Source of the DNA: Bacteroidales bacterium
GTDB taxonomy: Bacteria; Bacteroidota; Bacteroidia; Bacteroidales; P3
NCBI GenBank assembly: GCA_017522105.1
Contig: JAFXAA010000010.1
Coordinates: 1 to 64,000 of the forward strand
Length of the DNA stretch: 64,000 bases
Reading direction: 5' to 3'
Both the position numbers and the translations under genes were made by a program. Every line of letters begins with the position of its first letter. Within the stretch, counting starts at the first letter, position 1. The notes beneath the pieces were generated by a model. That model was given only the letters and a program-made list of their open reading frames with translations. It had not been told where the DNA came from and did no database searches. Of the stretch, positions 23,365 to 30,754 are shown piece by piece.

Positions 23365-24471
23365 ATGAAAACAACACCGTACACCGACCTTCACATCAAA
23401 CTCGGCGCCAAAATGGCAGAGTTTGCAGGCTACAACATGCCCATCCAGTACACCACCCTCATCGAGGAGCACAACAATGTGCGCAACAACGTGGGCGTGT
23501 TCGACGTGAGCCACATGGGCGAGTTCCGCGCCAAAGGCCCCATCGCCAAGCACTTCATGCAGTATGTTACTACCAACAACGTCGAGGACCTCTTCGACGG
23601 CAAGGTGCAGTACACCTGCCTGCCCAACGGTCAGGGTGGCGTGGTGGACGACATGCTCGTCTATCGCGTGCATGACGACGAATACTTCATGGTGCCCAAC
23701 GCCGCCAATATCGACAAGGACTGGAACTGGATGAGCCAGATTGCCGACAAGATGGGCATGGAGCTCGGCCGCGACTTCGTCAACGAGAGCGAGCAGTGGG
23801 CTCAGCTCGCCGTCCAGGGCCCCAACGCCCTCAAGGCCATGCAGAAGCTGACCAGCGAGAACATTGTCGACATGGAGTACTACACCTTCAAGATCCTCAC
23901 CTTCGCAGGCATTCCCAACATCATCCTCAGCACCACGGGCTACACCGGCGCCGGCGGATGCGAGATCTACATCCCGAAGGAGAAAGCCATCGAGGTGTGG
24001 GACAAGGTCTTCGAGGCTGGCAAGGAGTTCGGCATCATGCCCGCCGGTCTGGGCTGCCGCGACACCCTGCGTCTGGAGAAGGGCTTCGCCCTCTACGGCC
24101 ACGAGATGGACGACACCATCAGCCCGCTGGAGGCTCCGCTGGCCTTCATCGTCAAGCTGAAAGCCGAGAACAACAACTTCATCAACAAGGAACTCCTCCT
24201 CGCCCAGAAGGCCGCCGGATTCAAGCGCAAAGTGGCCGGCTTCGAGATGGTCGACCGCGGCATCGCCCGCAACGGCTACGAGGTCTGCGACGCCCAGGGC
24301 AACAAGATCGGCGAGGTGCGCTCGGGCAGCCCCAGCCCCAGCACCGGCAAGAACATCGGCACCGCCCTCATCAAGGCCGAGTACGCCAAGACCGGCACCG
24401 AGATCTACATCAAGATCCGCGAGAAACTCCTCAAGGCCGTCACCGTCAAGATGCCCTTCTACGAGGGATAA
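23365..24471 (+). CDS. gcvT: Aminomethyltransferase (glycine cleavage T protein)
   Basis: T protein of the glycine cleavage system (368 residues), which transfers the methylene group from the lipoyl H protein to tetrahydrofolate and releases ammonia. Landmarks include KLGAKMAEFAGYNMPIQYTT, GVFDVSHMGEFRAKGP, the folate-binding VDDMLVYRVHDDEYFMVPNA, GYTGAGGCEIYIP and LRLEKGFALYGHEMDDTISP. No other gcv genes are in the window. A hairpin terminator follows directly. Confidence 0.96.
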   Translation: MKTTPYTDLHIKLGAKMAEFAGYNMPIQYTTLIEEHNNVRNNVGVFDVSHMGEFRAKGPIAKHFMQYVTTNNVEDLFDGKVQYTCLPNGQGGVVDDMLVYRVHDDEYFMVPNAANIDKDWNWMSQIADKMGMELGRDFVNESEQWAQLAVQGPNALKAMQKLTSENIVDMEYYTFKILTFAGIPNIILSTTGYTGAGGCEIYIPKEKAIEVWDKVFEAGKEFGIMPAGLGCRDTLRLEKGFALYGHEMDDTISPLEAPLAFIVKLKAENNNFINKELLLAQKAAGFKRKVAGFEMVDRGIARNGYEVCDAQGNKIGEVRSGSPSPSTGKNIGTALIKAEYAKTGTEIYIKIREKLLKAVTVKMPFYEG

Positions 24472-24495
24472 ACGCTAATTGACGCAATAACAACA

Positions 24496-24531
24496 AGGGG
24501 CTTGCACCGGCATTGGTGCAAGCCCTTTTCG
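24496..24531 (+). terminator. Terminator after gcvT
   Basis: GGGCTTGCACC and GGTGCAAGCCC pair around a short loop and are followed by TTTTCGCTTT. On the other strand the tail is only moderately T-rich (CCTTGTTGTTATTG), so it could also end the candidate RNA that runs toward it. Confidence 0.88.
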
Positions 24532-24675
24532 CTTTGGCGCAATCATATGAAACCTGTTTGAAATTAGAAACAGCCTTGCGACACCCATTTCAGCCGTCCT
24601 CCCCAAAGTGAAGTTTGCGAAGGTCAAGGTAAGCATATATAACTCAAGATATCATCTTTTCACCGATATATTCTC
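24500..24675 (-). ncRNA. Possible small RNA between DUF1015 gene and gcvT (weak)
   Basis: A minus-strand promoter-like pair (TTTTG, 19 nt, TAAATTTA at 24687-24680) faces a gap of about 180 nt without an ORF, ending at the gcvT terminator hairpin. The predicted RNA contains a short CTGTTT/AAACAG hairpin and the motif GGGGAGGACGG. A similar GGAGGACGG occurs in the candidate RNA at 26925-27167. The -7 box lacks the final G. This is a suggestion, not a firm call. Confidence 0.3.
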
Positions 24676-24716
24676 CTTATAAATTTACACACTTTTTTCC
24701 ATACGGCAAAAAAAGA

Positions 24717-24748
24717 TTTCGCCATGTGAGAAAATGTGCGTATCTTTG
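24717..24748 (+). promoter_or_regulatory. Promoter of the DUF1015 gene
   Basis: TTTCG (24717-24721), a 19-nt spacer starting CCATGTG, then TATCTTTG (24741-24748). The leader to the ATG at 24794 is about 40 nt. Confidence 0.75.
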
Positions 24749-24793
24749 CAGTCTCAAATAATATTAAAAATCAACAAATAAAACAGACACAAT

Positions 24794-26059
24794 ATGAGCG
24801 TTATCAAACCTTTCAAAGGATTCCGCCCCCCGGTGGACATCGTCGAGAAACTGGCTTCGCGTCCCTACGACGTGCTGAACTCCGAAGAGGCCCGCGTGGA
24901 GTGCGAGGGCAACCCCTACAGCCTGCTGCACGTCACCAAGGCTGAGATCGACCTGCCCAAAGGCACCGACGAGCACTCGCCTGAGGTGTACCTCCAGGTG
25001 GTGAAGAACTACAACATGTTCAAGGACCTCGGCTGGCTGGTCAAGGATGAAGAGGAGAAACTCTACATCTACGCCCAGAGCATGAACCCCAAGGATGCCA
25101 ATGCCAAGTGGCAGTACGGCATCGTGGCCTGCGCCTACAGCGAGGACTACGTCAACAAGGTCATCAAGAAACACGAGCTGACCCGCAAGGACAAGGAAGA
25201 GGACCGCATGAAGCACGTCCACATCACCAACGCCAACGTGGAGCCGGTGTTCTTCGCCTATCCCGCCGTGGCCCGCATCGACGAGATCGTGGCCAGCGTC
25301 ACCGCCAAGAAGCCCATCTATGACTTCATCGCCAAGGAAGACGGCTTCGGCCACCGCTTCTGGGTCATCGACGACAAGAAGACCATCGCCGAGCTCGTTG
25401 ACATCTTTGACAAGCAGGTTCCCGCCATGTACATCGCCGACGGCCACCACCGCAGCGCCGCCGCCGCCCTCGTGGGACAGGAGAAGAAGGAGCAGAACCC
25501 CCACCACACCGGCAAGGAGGAGTACAACTACTTCATGACCGTCATTTTCCCGGACAACCAGCTGAACGTCATCGACTACAACCGCGTGGTCAAGGACCTC
25601 AACGGCCTCAGCAAGGAGCAGTTCCTCAAAGCCGTCGGCGAGAGCTACGAGCTCACCGACATGGGCACCGACATCTACAAGCCCGCCAAGTTGCATGAGC
25701 ACAGCATGTACCTCGACGGCCACTGGTACAAGATGACCGCCAAGCCCGGCACCTACAACGACAACGACCCCATTGGCGTGCTCGATGTCACCATCCTCAG
25801 CAACCTCGTCCTCGACAAGGTGCTCGGCATCAAGGATCTCCGCACCGACAAGCGTATCGACTTCGTCGGCGGCATCCGTGGCCTCGGCGAGCTGAAGCGT
25901 CGCGTCGACAACGGCGAGATGAAGGTCGCCTTCGCCCTCTATCCCGTCAGCATGAAGCAGATCATCGACATTGCCGACACCGGCAACATCATGCCCCCGA
26001 AGACCACCTGGTTCGAGCCCAAACTGCGCTCCGGCCTCGTGATCCACGAGCTCTGCTAG
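24794..26059 (+). CDS. DUF1015 family protein
   Basis: Cytosolic protein of 421 residues in the DUF1015 family, widespread in anaerobes and often near serine or one-carbon genes. The start VIKPFKGFRPPVDIVEKLAS, the Asn/Asp-rich RPYDVLNSEEAR, the central IADGHHRSAAAALVGQE (conserved His-His-Arg) and the terminal MPPKTTWFEPKLRSGLVI are family landmarks. No enzymatic activity is established for the family. It stands alone between its own promoter and terminator; codon use is that of highly expressed neighbours. Confidence 0.88.
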   Translation: MSVIKPFKGFRPPVDIVEKLASRPYDVLNSEEARVECEGNPYSLLHVTKAEIDLPKGTDEHSPEVYLQVVKNYNMFKDLGWLVKDEEEKLYIYAQSMNPKDANAKWQYGIVACAYSEDYVNKVIKKHELTRKDKEEDRMKHVHITNANVEPVFFAYPAVARIDEIVASVTAKKPIYDFIAKEDGFGHRFWVIDDKKTIAELVDIFDKQVPAMYIADGHHRSAAAALVGQEKKEQNPHHTGKEEYNYFMTVIFPDNQLNVIDYNRVVKDLNGLSKEQFLKAVGESYELTDMGTDIYKPAKLHEHSMYLDGHWYKMTAKPGTYNDNDPIGVLDVTILSNLVLDKVLGIKDLRTDKRIDFVGGIRGLGELKRRVDNGEMKVAFALYPVSMKQIIDIADTGNIMPPKTTWFEPKLRSGLVIHELC

Positions 26060-26092
26060 CGGGTCCTCCCGCCGAGGGAATTATATGTATAT

Positions 26093-26136
26093 AAAGCAGG
26101 CCGCTACGGTAACGTGGCGGTCCGCTTTGTTTTATT
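26093..26136 (+). terminator. Terminator after the DUF1015 gene
   Basis: AAAGC, GGCCGC and ACG on the left pair with CGT, GCGG(T)CC and GCTTT on the right, followed by TGTTTTATT. Confidence 0.8.
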
Positions 26137-26216
26137 GCTTGTATGATAGTCGTTTATGTACCTATGGGCTTAGCTTACCCATACCTGCATAATGGCATCC
26201 AGACAACCCACAGACA

Positions 26217-26338
26217 ACAAGCCCTTTAATCGGCATTTCAACGGTACTTCAACGATACTTCAACGATATTTCGACGATGCACATCGTGAAGTATCGTCGA
26301 AGTATCGTTATACTGTCGTCGAAATATGGGGCTTTGAG
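26217..26338. repeat. Long inverted repeat of CTTCAACGATA units
   Basis: The left arm holds ATTTCAACGGTACTTCAACG and further ACTTCAACGATA units up to ATTTCGACGATG. The centre is GATGCACATC. The right arm reads GTGAAGTATCGTCGAAGTAT and continues to GTCGTCGAAATAT. It could form a long imperfect cruciform. The gap 26137-26402 contains nothing else recognisable. Confidence 0.8.
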
Positions 26339-26402
26339 TGGACTGACAGGCCTGATTGGGTGTTTATGGTTCAGTCAAACACTTGCGTAAGCCTTGTATA
26401 TT

Positions 26403-26873
26403 TTATCTGGATTTTGCGTGATTATAGTATGTTACTTTATATTTCAAAGTGTCGGCAAAAAAACGAACAATTTCAATATTATCTCGAACAGCATCCGCAT
26501 CCAATTGTAATTCGCCTTTGCCAAAAACTTTATCTGGATTTACGTTATGACGTTCGCGTAATAAATTGATAAGATTTTTTAATCCGTTTGTGGAATTTGT
26601 GGAAAATTGATTTGTCATTTCTGGAATCATAAATATAGTGTCAACGGTTTTATCTTCACTATATTTATATAAAGTATCCATTTCTATGTGTTGCCATGTT
26701 GTAGCAGGAACACGTCCATACACCAATTCTACATTGTGTTTTTGTTGGGGTTGGGGGGTGGTGCCGCCGCCAGAGGTGGTGCCGCCGTTGTCGGGGGCGG
26801 GGGCGTCTTTGGTGCATGCGCCGAAAGCAAAAAGTAATGCGACTGCGGCGCCAAATAATACGTTCTTCTTCAT
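26403..26873 (-). CDS. Orphan lipoprotein of low GC content
   Basis: Predicted lipoprotein of 156 residues from the ATG at 26873: the signal peptide MKKNVLFGAAVALLFAFGAC ends in the lipobox cysteine. A Gly/Thr/Pro/Gln-rich linker (DNGGTTSGGGTTPQPQQK) follows, then a polar domain (NVELVYGRVPATTWQHIEMD, FMIPEMTNQFSTNSTNGLKN, TLKYKVTYYNHAKSR). No family was recognised. The distal half is clearly AT-richer than neighbouring genes, suggesting recent arrival. It lies about 52 nt beyond a terminator-like hairpin, with no separate promoter seen, so expression may depend on read-through from the RNA upstream. Confidence 0.7.
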   Translation of the reverse strand: MKKNVLFGAAVALLFAFGACTKDAPAPDNGGTTSGGGTTPQPQQKHNVELVYGRVPATTWQHIEMDTLYKYSEDKTVDTIFMIPEMTNQFSTNSTNGLKNLINLLRERHNVNPDKVFGKGELQLDADAVRDNIEIVRFFADTLKYKVTYYNHAKSR

Positions 26874-26922
26874 GTTGCAATAAGTTTTTGTTCTCCGACC
26901 CTCCAACGGAACGTTGATATAT

Positions 26923-26957
26923 AACAAAAAGAAAAGGCATGAGGTTATGTGCTCATG
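26923..26957 (-). terminator. Terminator-like hairpin ending the candidate RNA
   Basis: On the minus strand CATGAG pairs with CTCATG around CACATAAC, followed by CCTTTTCTTTTTG. Confidence 0.6.
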
Positions 26958-27167
26958 TCCGTTGTTATTGAGGTAACGCCAATCACCTTTGAAGGAACGG
27001 GGTCTAAGGAACATATCTCACGCCTGACGGTATGCTGAGGTTAATAGCATACACATACAAGCGAAAGCATAAATGCTCCGTCCTCCTTCACGAAACTTGG
27101 CGTATTTCAATAACAGGACAGTATCGCAATGCTTTTCTTGCTTACAGCTTTCGCTCTCGAAAGCAGG
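26925..27167 (-). ncRNA. Candidate structured noncoding RNA of about 240 nt
   Basis: A canonical promoter (27170-27203) fires into an ORF-free, AT-rich stretch that ends at a terminator hairpin. Several paired segments are visible in the RNA sense: a 5' hairpin GCTTTCG-AGAG-CGAAAGC; a rod in which CAAG-AAAAGCAT pairs with ATGCTTTCGCTTG and, inside it, GTCCT pairs with AGGAC; a hairpin GTATGCT/AGCATAC; and the terminator. The layout of promoter, rod-like helices and U-run resembles a stand-alone regulatory RNA such as a 6S-like RNA, or a long attenuator leader for the lipoprotein gene downstream. No conserved tmRNA, RNase P or SRP motif was found. Identity is open. Confidence 0.5.
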
Positions 27168-27169
27168 TG

Positions 27170-27203
27170 CAAAAGTACGAAGAATATTTCATACGGCAAA
27201 AAA
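27170..27203 (-). promoter_or_regulatory. Promoter of the candidate RNA at 26925-27167
   Basis: The minus strand has TTTTG, a 19-nt spacer (CCGTATGAAATATTCTTCG) and TACTTTTG (27177-27170). It lies back to back with a plus-strand promoter for the DUF454 gene (TAGCTTTG at about 27230-27237). Confidence 0.72.
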
Positions 27204-27267
27204 AATATTCCCACATGTCCGGGAAAAGGTGTAGCTTTGCAGCGCCTTTGGGACAGACGTTGCGAGG

Positions 27268-27642
27268 ATGAAACGATACATATATATAGTATTGGGCCTG
27301 CTGGCCGTGGGACTTGGCGCCCTTGGCGTGGTGGTGCCGGGGTTGCCGACGACGCCGTTCCTGCTGCTGGCGTCGTGGCTGTTCTACCGCTCGTCGCCGA
27401 GGCTGCAGCAGTGGCTTCTGGCTTCGTGGCTGGGCAAGTATATACGCGGCTACCAGCGGCGCGGCGGCATGACGGCCACGCAGAAGGCCGGTGCCGTGGG
27501 CGTGATGGCGGCCATGGTGCTGCTCTCCACCTTCGTGTTCATCCCCGCGGGTTCGGTGGCACGCATCATAGTGCCCGTGGCCGGTGGCGTGGGGGCGTTG
27601 ACGGTTATATTCTTTGTGCCTAACGCCAAGAGCGACGAGTAG
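27268..27642 (+). CDS. DUF454 (YbaN-like) inner membrane protein
   Basis: Small membrane protein of 124 residues with four hydrophobic segments in pairs. The N-terminal hallmark GLGALGVVVPGLPTTPFLLL and the following SWLFYRSSPRLQQWLLAS are diagnostic of the DUF454/YbaN family. A central cytosolic stretch (YQRRGGMTATQKAG) separates the pairs. Function unknown. Promoter element TAGCTTTG lies about 30 nt upstream. The 3' end abuts the convergent AlkZ-related gene with a 3-nt gap. Confidence 0.88.
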   Translation: MKRYIYIVLGLLAVGLGALGVVVPGLPTTPFLLLASWLFYRSSPRLQQWLLASWLGKYIRGYQRRGGMTATQKAGAVGVMAAMVLLSTFVFIPAGSVARIIVPVAGGVGALTVIFFVPNAKSDE

Positions 27643-27645
27643 GCG

Positions 27646-28311
27646 TCAGTCGACAAGTTTTGCTATCTGTTTTTCCGAGGCCGCGGGCAGCAGCTTGCGC
27701 AGGTGGTCGACGATCCGCTGCCGTGACTCCTGCGGCGAGCGGTCGCACAGGCATGCGTCGTGGCCGAAGAGGTGCTCGGGAGTGGTGAGCAGCGCCCATC
27801 CCCATCCGTAGCGGTTGCCGTGGCGGTCGGTGGGGTAGACGAAGTCTTCTGTCACCACGCGGCATGCCGCCTGCAGGCGTGTCACGTAGCCGTCGAAGCG
27901 GCTGCGCATCTTGGGGCCGTCGAAGCCGCAGGCTGAGCGCAGGTCGCGCGTGATCATGCTGCCGTTCACGCGCAGCACCTCCAGTATCGTGCCCTCGATG
28001 CTCTCCTCGTCGGGCTCCGGATGCAGGTGTCGGCGCCAGTTGCAGAGGTCGGGCCACCACTCCATGGTGACGAAGCCCGCCTTGCCGCCGAAGAACTTGC
28101 CGTAGGCGTAGTGGCCCTCGGTGACCATGGGCCCCTTCCAGTCCCACAGCGGCCAGTCCCATCCCTCGTCGGTCACCACATAGCGGCACTCCGGCGCCAC
28201 CAGCTCATCGGCCGAAAAGCCGTTGATCCCGCTGTCGAGCAGCGGCACGAGCCCCATCTCGTCGATAGCCTCCATCAGTTCAGGGCATGATGTGATTGTA
28301 TTCTGTTTCAT
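27646..28311 (-). CDS. AlkZ-related protein
   Basis: Protein of 221 residues from the ATG at 28311; a longer frame opens upstream within the promoter. It resembles the Bacteroidota AlkZ-related family, distant from winged-helix DNA glycosylases of the YcaQ/AlkZ type. Landmarks are SCPELMEAIDEMGLVPLL, EGHYAYGKFFGGKAGFVTME, SACGFDGPKMRSRFDGYVTR, GNRYGWGWALLTTPEHLFG and a final RKLLPAASEKQIAKLVD. Aromatic residues are dense. Glycosylase activity is not established. The -7 box sits almost on the start codon (predicted leader 1-2 nt). Confidence 0.75.
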   Translation of the reverse strand: MKQNTITSCPELMEAIDEMGLVPLLDSGINGFSADELVAPECRYVVTDEGWDWPLWDWKGPMVTEGHYAYGKFFGGKAGFVTMEWWPDLCNWRRHLHPEPDEESIEGTILEVLRVNGSMITRDLRSACGFDGPKMRSRFDGYVTRLQAACRVVTEDFVYPTDRHGNRYGWGWALLTTPEHLFGHDACLCDRSPQESRQRIVDHLRKLLPAASEKQIAKLVD

Positions 28312-28315
28312 GCTG

Positions 28316-28343
28316 CAAAGATACAAACTTTATCCGATATTGG
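28316..28343 (-). promoter_or_regulatory. Near-leaderless promoter of the AlkZ-related gene
   Basis: TATCTTTG on the minus strand (28323-28316) with a TTTTG-like element about 20 nt upstream. Centring the box at -7 gives a start near 28312, one base ahead of the ATG. A second TATCTTTG on the plus strand (28355-28362) serves the divergent gene. Confidence 0.65.
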
Positions 28344-28354
28344 CAAAAAAATAC

Positions 28355-28362
28355 TATCTTTG
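28355..28362 (+). promoter_or_regulatory. -7 element of the exported hypothetical gene at 28391
   Basis: TATCTTTG followed by CATGACC. The predicted transcription start near 28366 excludes the ATG at 28364 as a start and favours the ATG at 28391. Confidence 0.65.
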
Positions 28363-28390
28363 CATGACCGTTTGTAAAGTTATTATCGTC

Positions 28391-29911
28391 ATGAAACATT
28401 GTAAAAGAGTGCTTTCTGTCTTGGTGGCTTTTGCCGCCATGTCCGCCGTTACGGCGCAGACCATCACGTTTTCCCAAGGGGAAAAGGGCAACAGCGGCGG
28501 CTATCAGCCCACGCTTATCAACATCGACAAGGCTGATGCCGACGGCCTTTACTACTCCGTGGAGCCCGACCTCAACGCCTTCAGCAAGGTGAAGGGCATC
28601 CTCGTGCGCGAGGTGGACGTGAACTTCAAGGAGCAGCGCAGCGTGTCAGTGCCCGACAGCAAGGGTGCGCGCATCTATCATGTGCAGCGCGACGGGCAGC
28701 GCATGCATGTCGTCATAGACCTCTCCGACAAGAAACGCTACGCCATGCGCCATGTCAGCGTAGACCTCTCGTCGTTCACCATCGCCGCCGACAGCATGCT
28801 GGTGGACGTGGCCGTGGACAAGAAAGTGGAGCAATACGACTGGACGTCGGTGTCGCCTTCGGGCAACCACTTCGCCCTCGTCTATGCGCTGCTCAACACC
28901 AAGAGCGGCGAGGCGCAGGTGCAGGCCATGCTCTTCGACCGCGGTATGCGGTGCGTCTGGTCGCACGCCATGCCGGTGGCGGCCATCGCTGACATCTTCG
29001 CCACCGACGACGGTCGCATAGCCACCGCCGGCACCACAAACGGCGATGAGAAGACCGACGGCACCACGGTGACGTTCTCCCTCTCCGACGGCCTCGGCAC
29101 CAGCCAGGGGCGCTACCCGTCGGTCTACAGGCTAGGCAACGTCTCCGTGCTCAACGTCTTCGGCGACAAGGTGCTGACCACGGCCCTTGAGACCGACCGT
29201 GGCACCGGCTGGGCCGGCAGCTTCACGCTCGGCAGCGCCGTGACCACGGGCACCGTCTATACGGGCTGCACCTCCATGCTCTACGATGTCGCCGCGGGGC
29301 GTATGGCCGGCAGCGACCGCCACCCCTTCAGCAAGGCCGACGCGCGCGTGTTCTACAACGCCTCGCTGGTGTCAGAGATAGCATCGCCCGACATCAACTT
29401 CCTCGGTGTCCGCGCCAAGGCGGCCACGCCTGCCGGCGGCGCCGTCCTCTACGGCCGCAGCTGGCTTGAGAAGGTGACGCAGCAGTCCAACGGCATGTCC
29501 TCGTCGGTGTACTACTACAAGGGCATGATGCTCGTCAATGTCGACTCCACAGGCCGCTTCGTGTGGATGAAGCCCCTGATGCACGACAACGGCACCAACG
29601 CCGACTTCGCCATAAACAAGGAGACCGACATGGTGGCCGTGGGCAACGACCTCTACGTCGTCACCAACGAGAGCCCCAAGGACGCCGACACCTATGACCC
29701 CGACAACGCCGTGCGTCGCACCGTGTTGATGGTGCACGGCGCCATAGTGGCCTACCGCTTTGCTCCCGACGGCTCCGTCGCCAAACAGAAGCTGGCCACC
29801 GACGGCATCAACATCATCATGACGGGCCTTCGTCCGCAGGCGGGGGGTGTCTTCACCTTCGTCTCCGGCCAGCGCAAGGGCCTTATCTCAGAAATCAAGA
29901 TAGGCAAATGA
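28391..29911 (+). CDS. Exported protein of unknown function
   Basis: Secreted protein of 506 residues. The signal peptide MKHCKRVLSVLVAFAAMSAV ends before TAQTITFSQG. The body is beta-rich with many short strands and repeated Asp-Gly turns (RDGQRMHVVIDL, DWTSVSPSGNHFALVYALL, ADIFATDDGRIATAGTT), which suggests a propeller-like fold. No catalytic motif, membrane segment or sorting domain is seen. Its stop overlaps the start of an SDR gene by 4 nt (ATGA). I do not recognise the family. Confidence 0.7.
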   Translation: MKHCKRVLSVLVAFAAMSAVTAQTITFSQGEKGNSGGYQPTLINIDKADADGLYYSVEPDLNAFSKVKGILVREVDVNFKEQRSVSVPDSKGARIYHVQRDGQRMHVVIDLSDKKRYAMRHVSVDLSSFTIAADSMLVDVAVDKKVEQYDWTSVSPSGNHFALVYALLNTKSGEAQVQAMLFDRGMRCVWSHAMPVAAIADIFATDDGRIATAGTTNGDEKTDGTTVTFSLSDGLGTSQGRYPSVYRLGNVSVLNVFGDKVLTTALETDRGTGWAGSFTLGSAVTTGTVYTGCTSMLYDVAAGRMAGSDRHPFSKADARVFYNASLVSEIASPDINFLGVRAKAATPAGGAVLYGRSWLEKVTQQSNGMSSSVYYYKGMMLVNVDSTGRFVWMKPLMHDNGTNADFAINKETDMVAVGNDLYVVTNESPKDADTYDPDNAVRRTVLMVHGAIVAYRFAPDGSVAKQKLATDGINIIMTGLRPQAGGVFTFVSGQRKGLISEIKIGK

Positions 29912-30747
29912 ACAAGCATAAGGTAATACTCGTCACTGGTGGCAGCAGCGGCATCGGTTACGAGGCCGCGCAGCGCCTTGCCCGCATGGGCCACAAGGTC
30001 TACGCCGCCGCGCGGCGCACGGCCCTCATGGAGCCCCTCGTGGCCGACGGCGTCACGCCGCTGGCCCTCGACGTCACCGACTTCGCCTCGCGCCGCCAGT
30101 GCGTTGACACAATCCTCAAGGCAGAAGGCCGCATCGACGTGCTGGTCAACAACGCCGGCTACGGCTACTTCGGCGCCGTGGAGTGCGTGCCCCTCGACGA
30201 CGCGCGCCGCCAGCTGGAGGTCAACGTCTTCGGCCTGGCCGAGATGACGCGCCTCGTGCTCCCCGCCATGCGCGCCCAGCGCAGCGGCCGCATAGTCAAC
30301 ATAGCCTCCATCGCCGGCCGCGCGGTGTTCCCCTTCGGTGGGTGGTACAACGTCAGCAAGTACAGCGTCGAGGCCCTCAGCGACGCCCTCCGCATGGAGC
30401 TCAAGCCCTTCGGCATCAAGGTGGCCATCATCGAGCCCGGCTGCATCAAGACCGACTGGGGCATCATTGCCGCCGACCACCTCGACGAGTGCTCGCGCGG
30501 CACGGCCTACGAAGCCGCCGCCCACCGCGAGGCCGAAGCCATGCGCTGGGGCTACACGGGACCCTACATGTCCTCGCCCTCCATCATAGCCCGCGCCATA
30601 GTGCGCGCCGCCACGTCGCGCTGTCCGCGCACACGCTACCGCCTCGGGCGGTTCGCCTTCAGCGTCAGCGTACTGCACCCCCTGCTTCCCGCCCGCTGGT
30701 GGGACGCCTTGGTTTGCGGACTTATGTCTGTGAAAGTAAAAAAGTGA
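29908..30747 (+). CDS. Short-chain dehydrogenase/reductase (SDR)
   Basis: Classical SDR of 279 residues: the NAD(P)-binding motif TGGSSGIGYEAAQRLARMG, then VLVNNAGYGYFGAVE, the catalytic Ser in NIASIAGRA and YNVSKYSVEALS (Tyr-x-x-x-Lys). AARRTALM after the second strand suggests NADPH preference. VAIIEPGCIKTDWG follows. Such enzymes reduce or oxidise steroids, lipids or sugars; the substrate cannot be told. Coupled by a 4-nt overlap to the exported protein upstream and 7 nt ahead of the MscS gene. Confidence 0.9.
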   Translation: MNKHKVILVTGGSSGIGYEAAQRLARMGHKVYAAARRTALMEPLVADGVTPLALDVTDFASRRQCVDTILKAEGRIDVLVNNAGYGYFGAVECVPLDDARRQLEVNVFGLAEMTRLVLPAMRAQRSGRIVNIASIAGRAVFPFGGWYNVSKYSVEALSDALRMELKPFGIKVAIIEPGCIKTDWGIIAADHLDECSRGTAYEAAAHREAEAMRWGYTGPYMSSPSIIARAIVRAATSRCPRTRYRLGRFAFSVSVLHPLLPARWWDALVCGLMSVKVKK

Positions 30748-30754
30748 TACAATA

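Noticed and set aside
26192..26569. Plus-strand frame of 125 codons across 26.2-26.6 kb
   Set aside because: It runs through the CTTCAACGATA palindrome and then antisense to the lipoprotein gene; no start context.
26925..27167. tmRNA, RNase P RNA or SRP RNA
   Set aside because: The diagnostic sequences of each (tRNA-like ends with a T arm, GAGGAAAGTCC core, GGAAGGAAGCAGCC-like loop) are not present.
27032..27623. Plus-strand frames overlapping the candidate RNA and the DUF454 gene
   Set aside because: One lies in the wrong frame of DUF454, the other crosses a promoter and an RNA-like region; neither has a plausible product.
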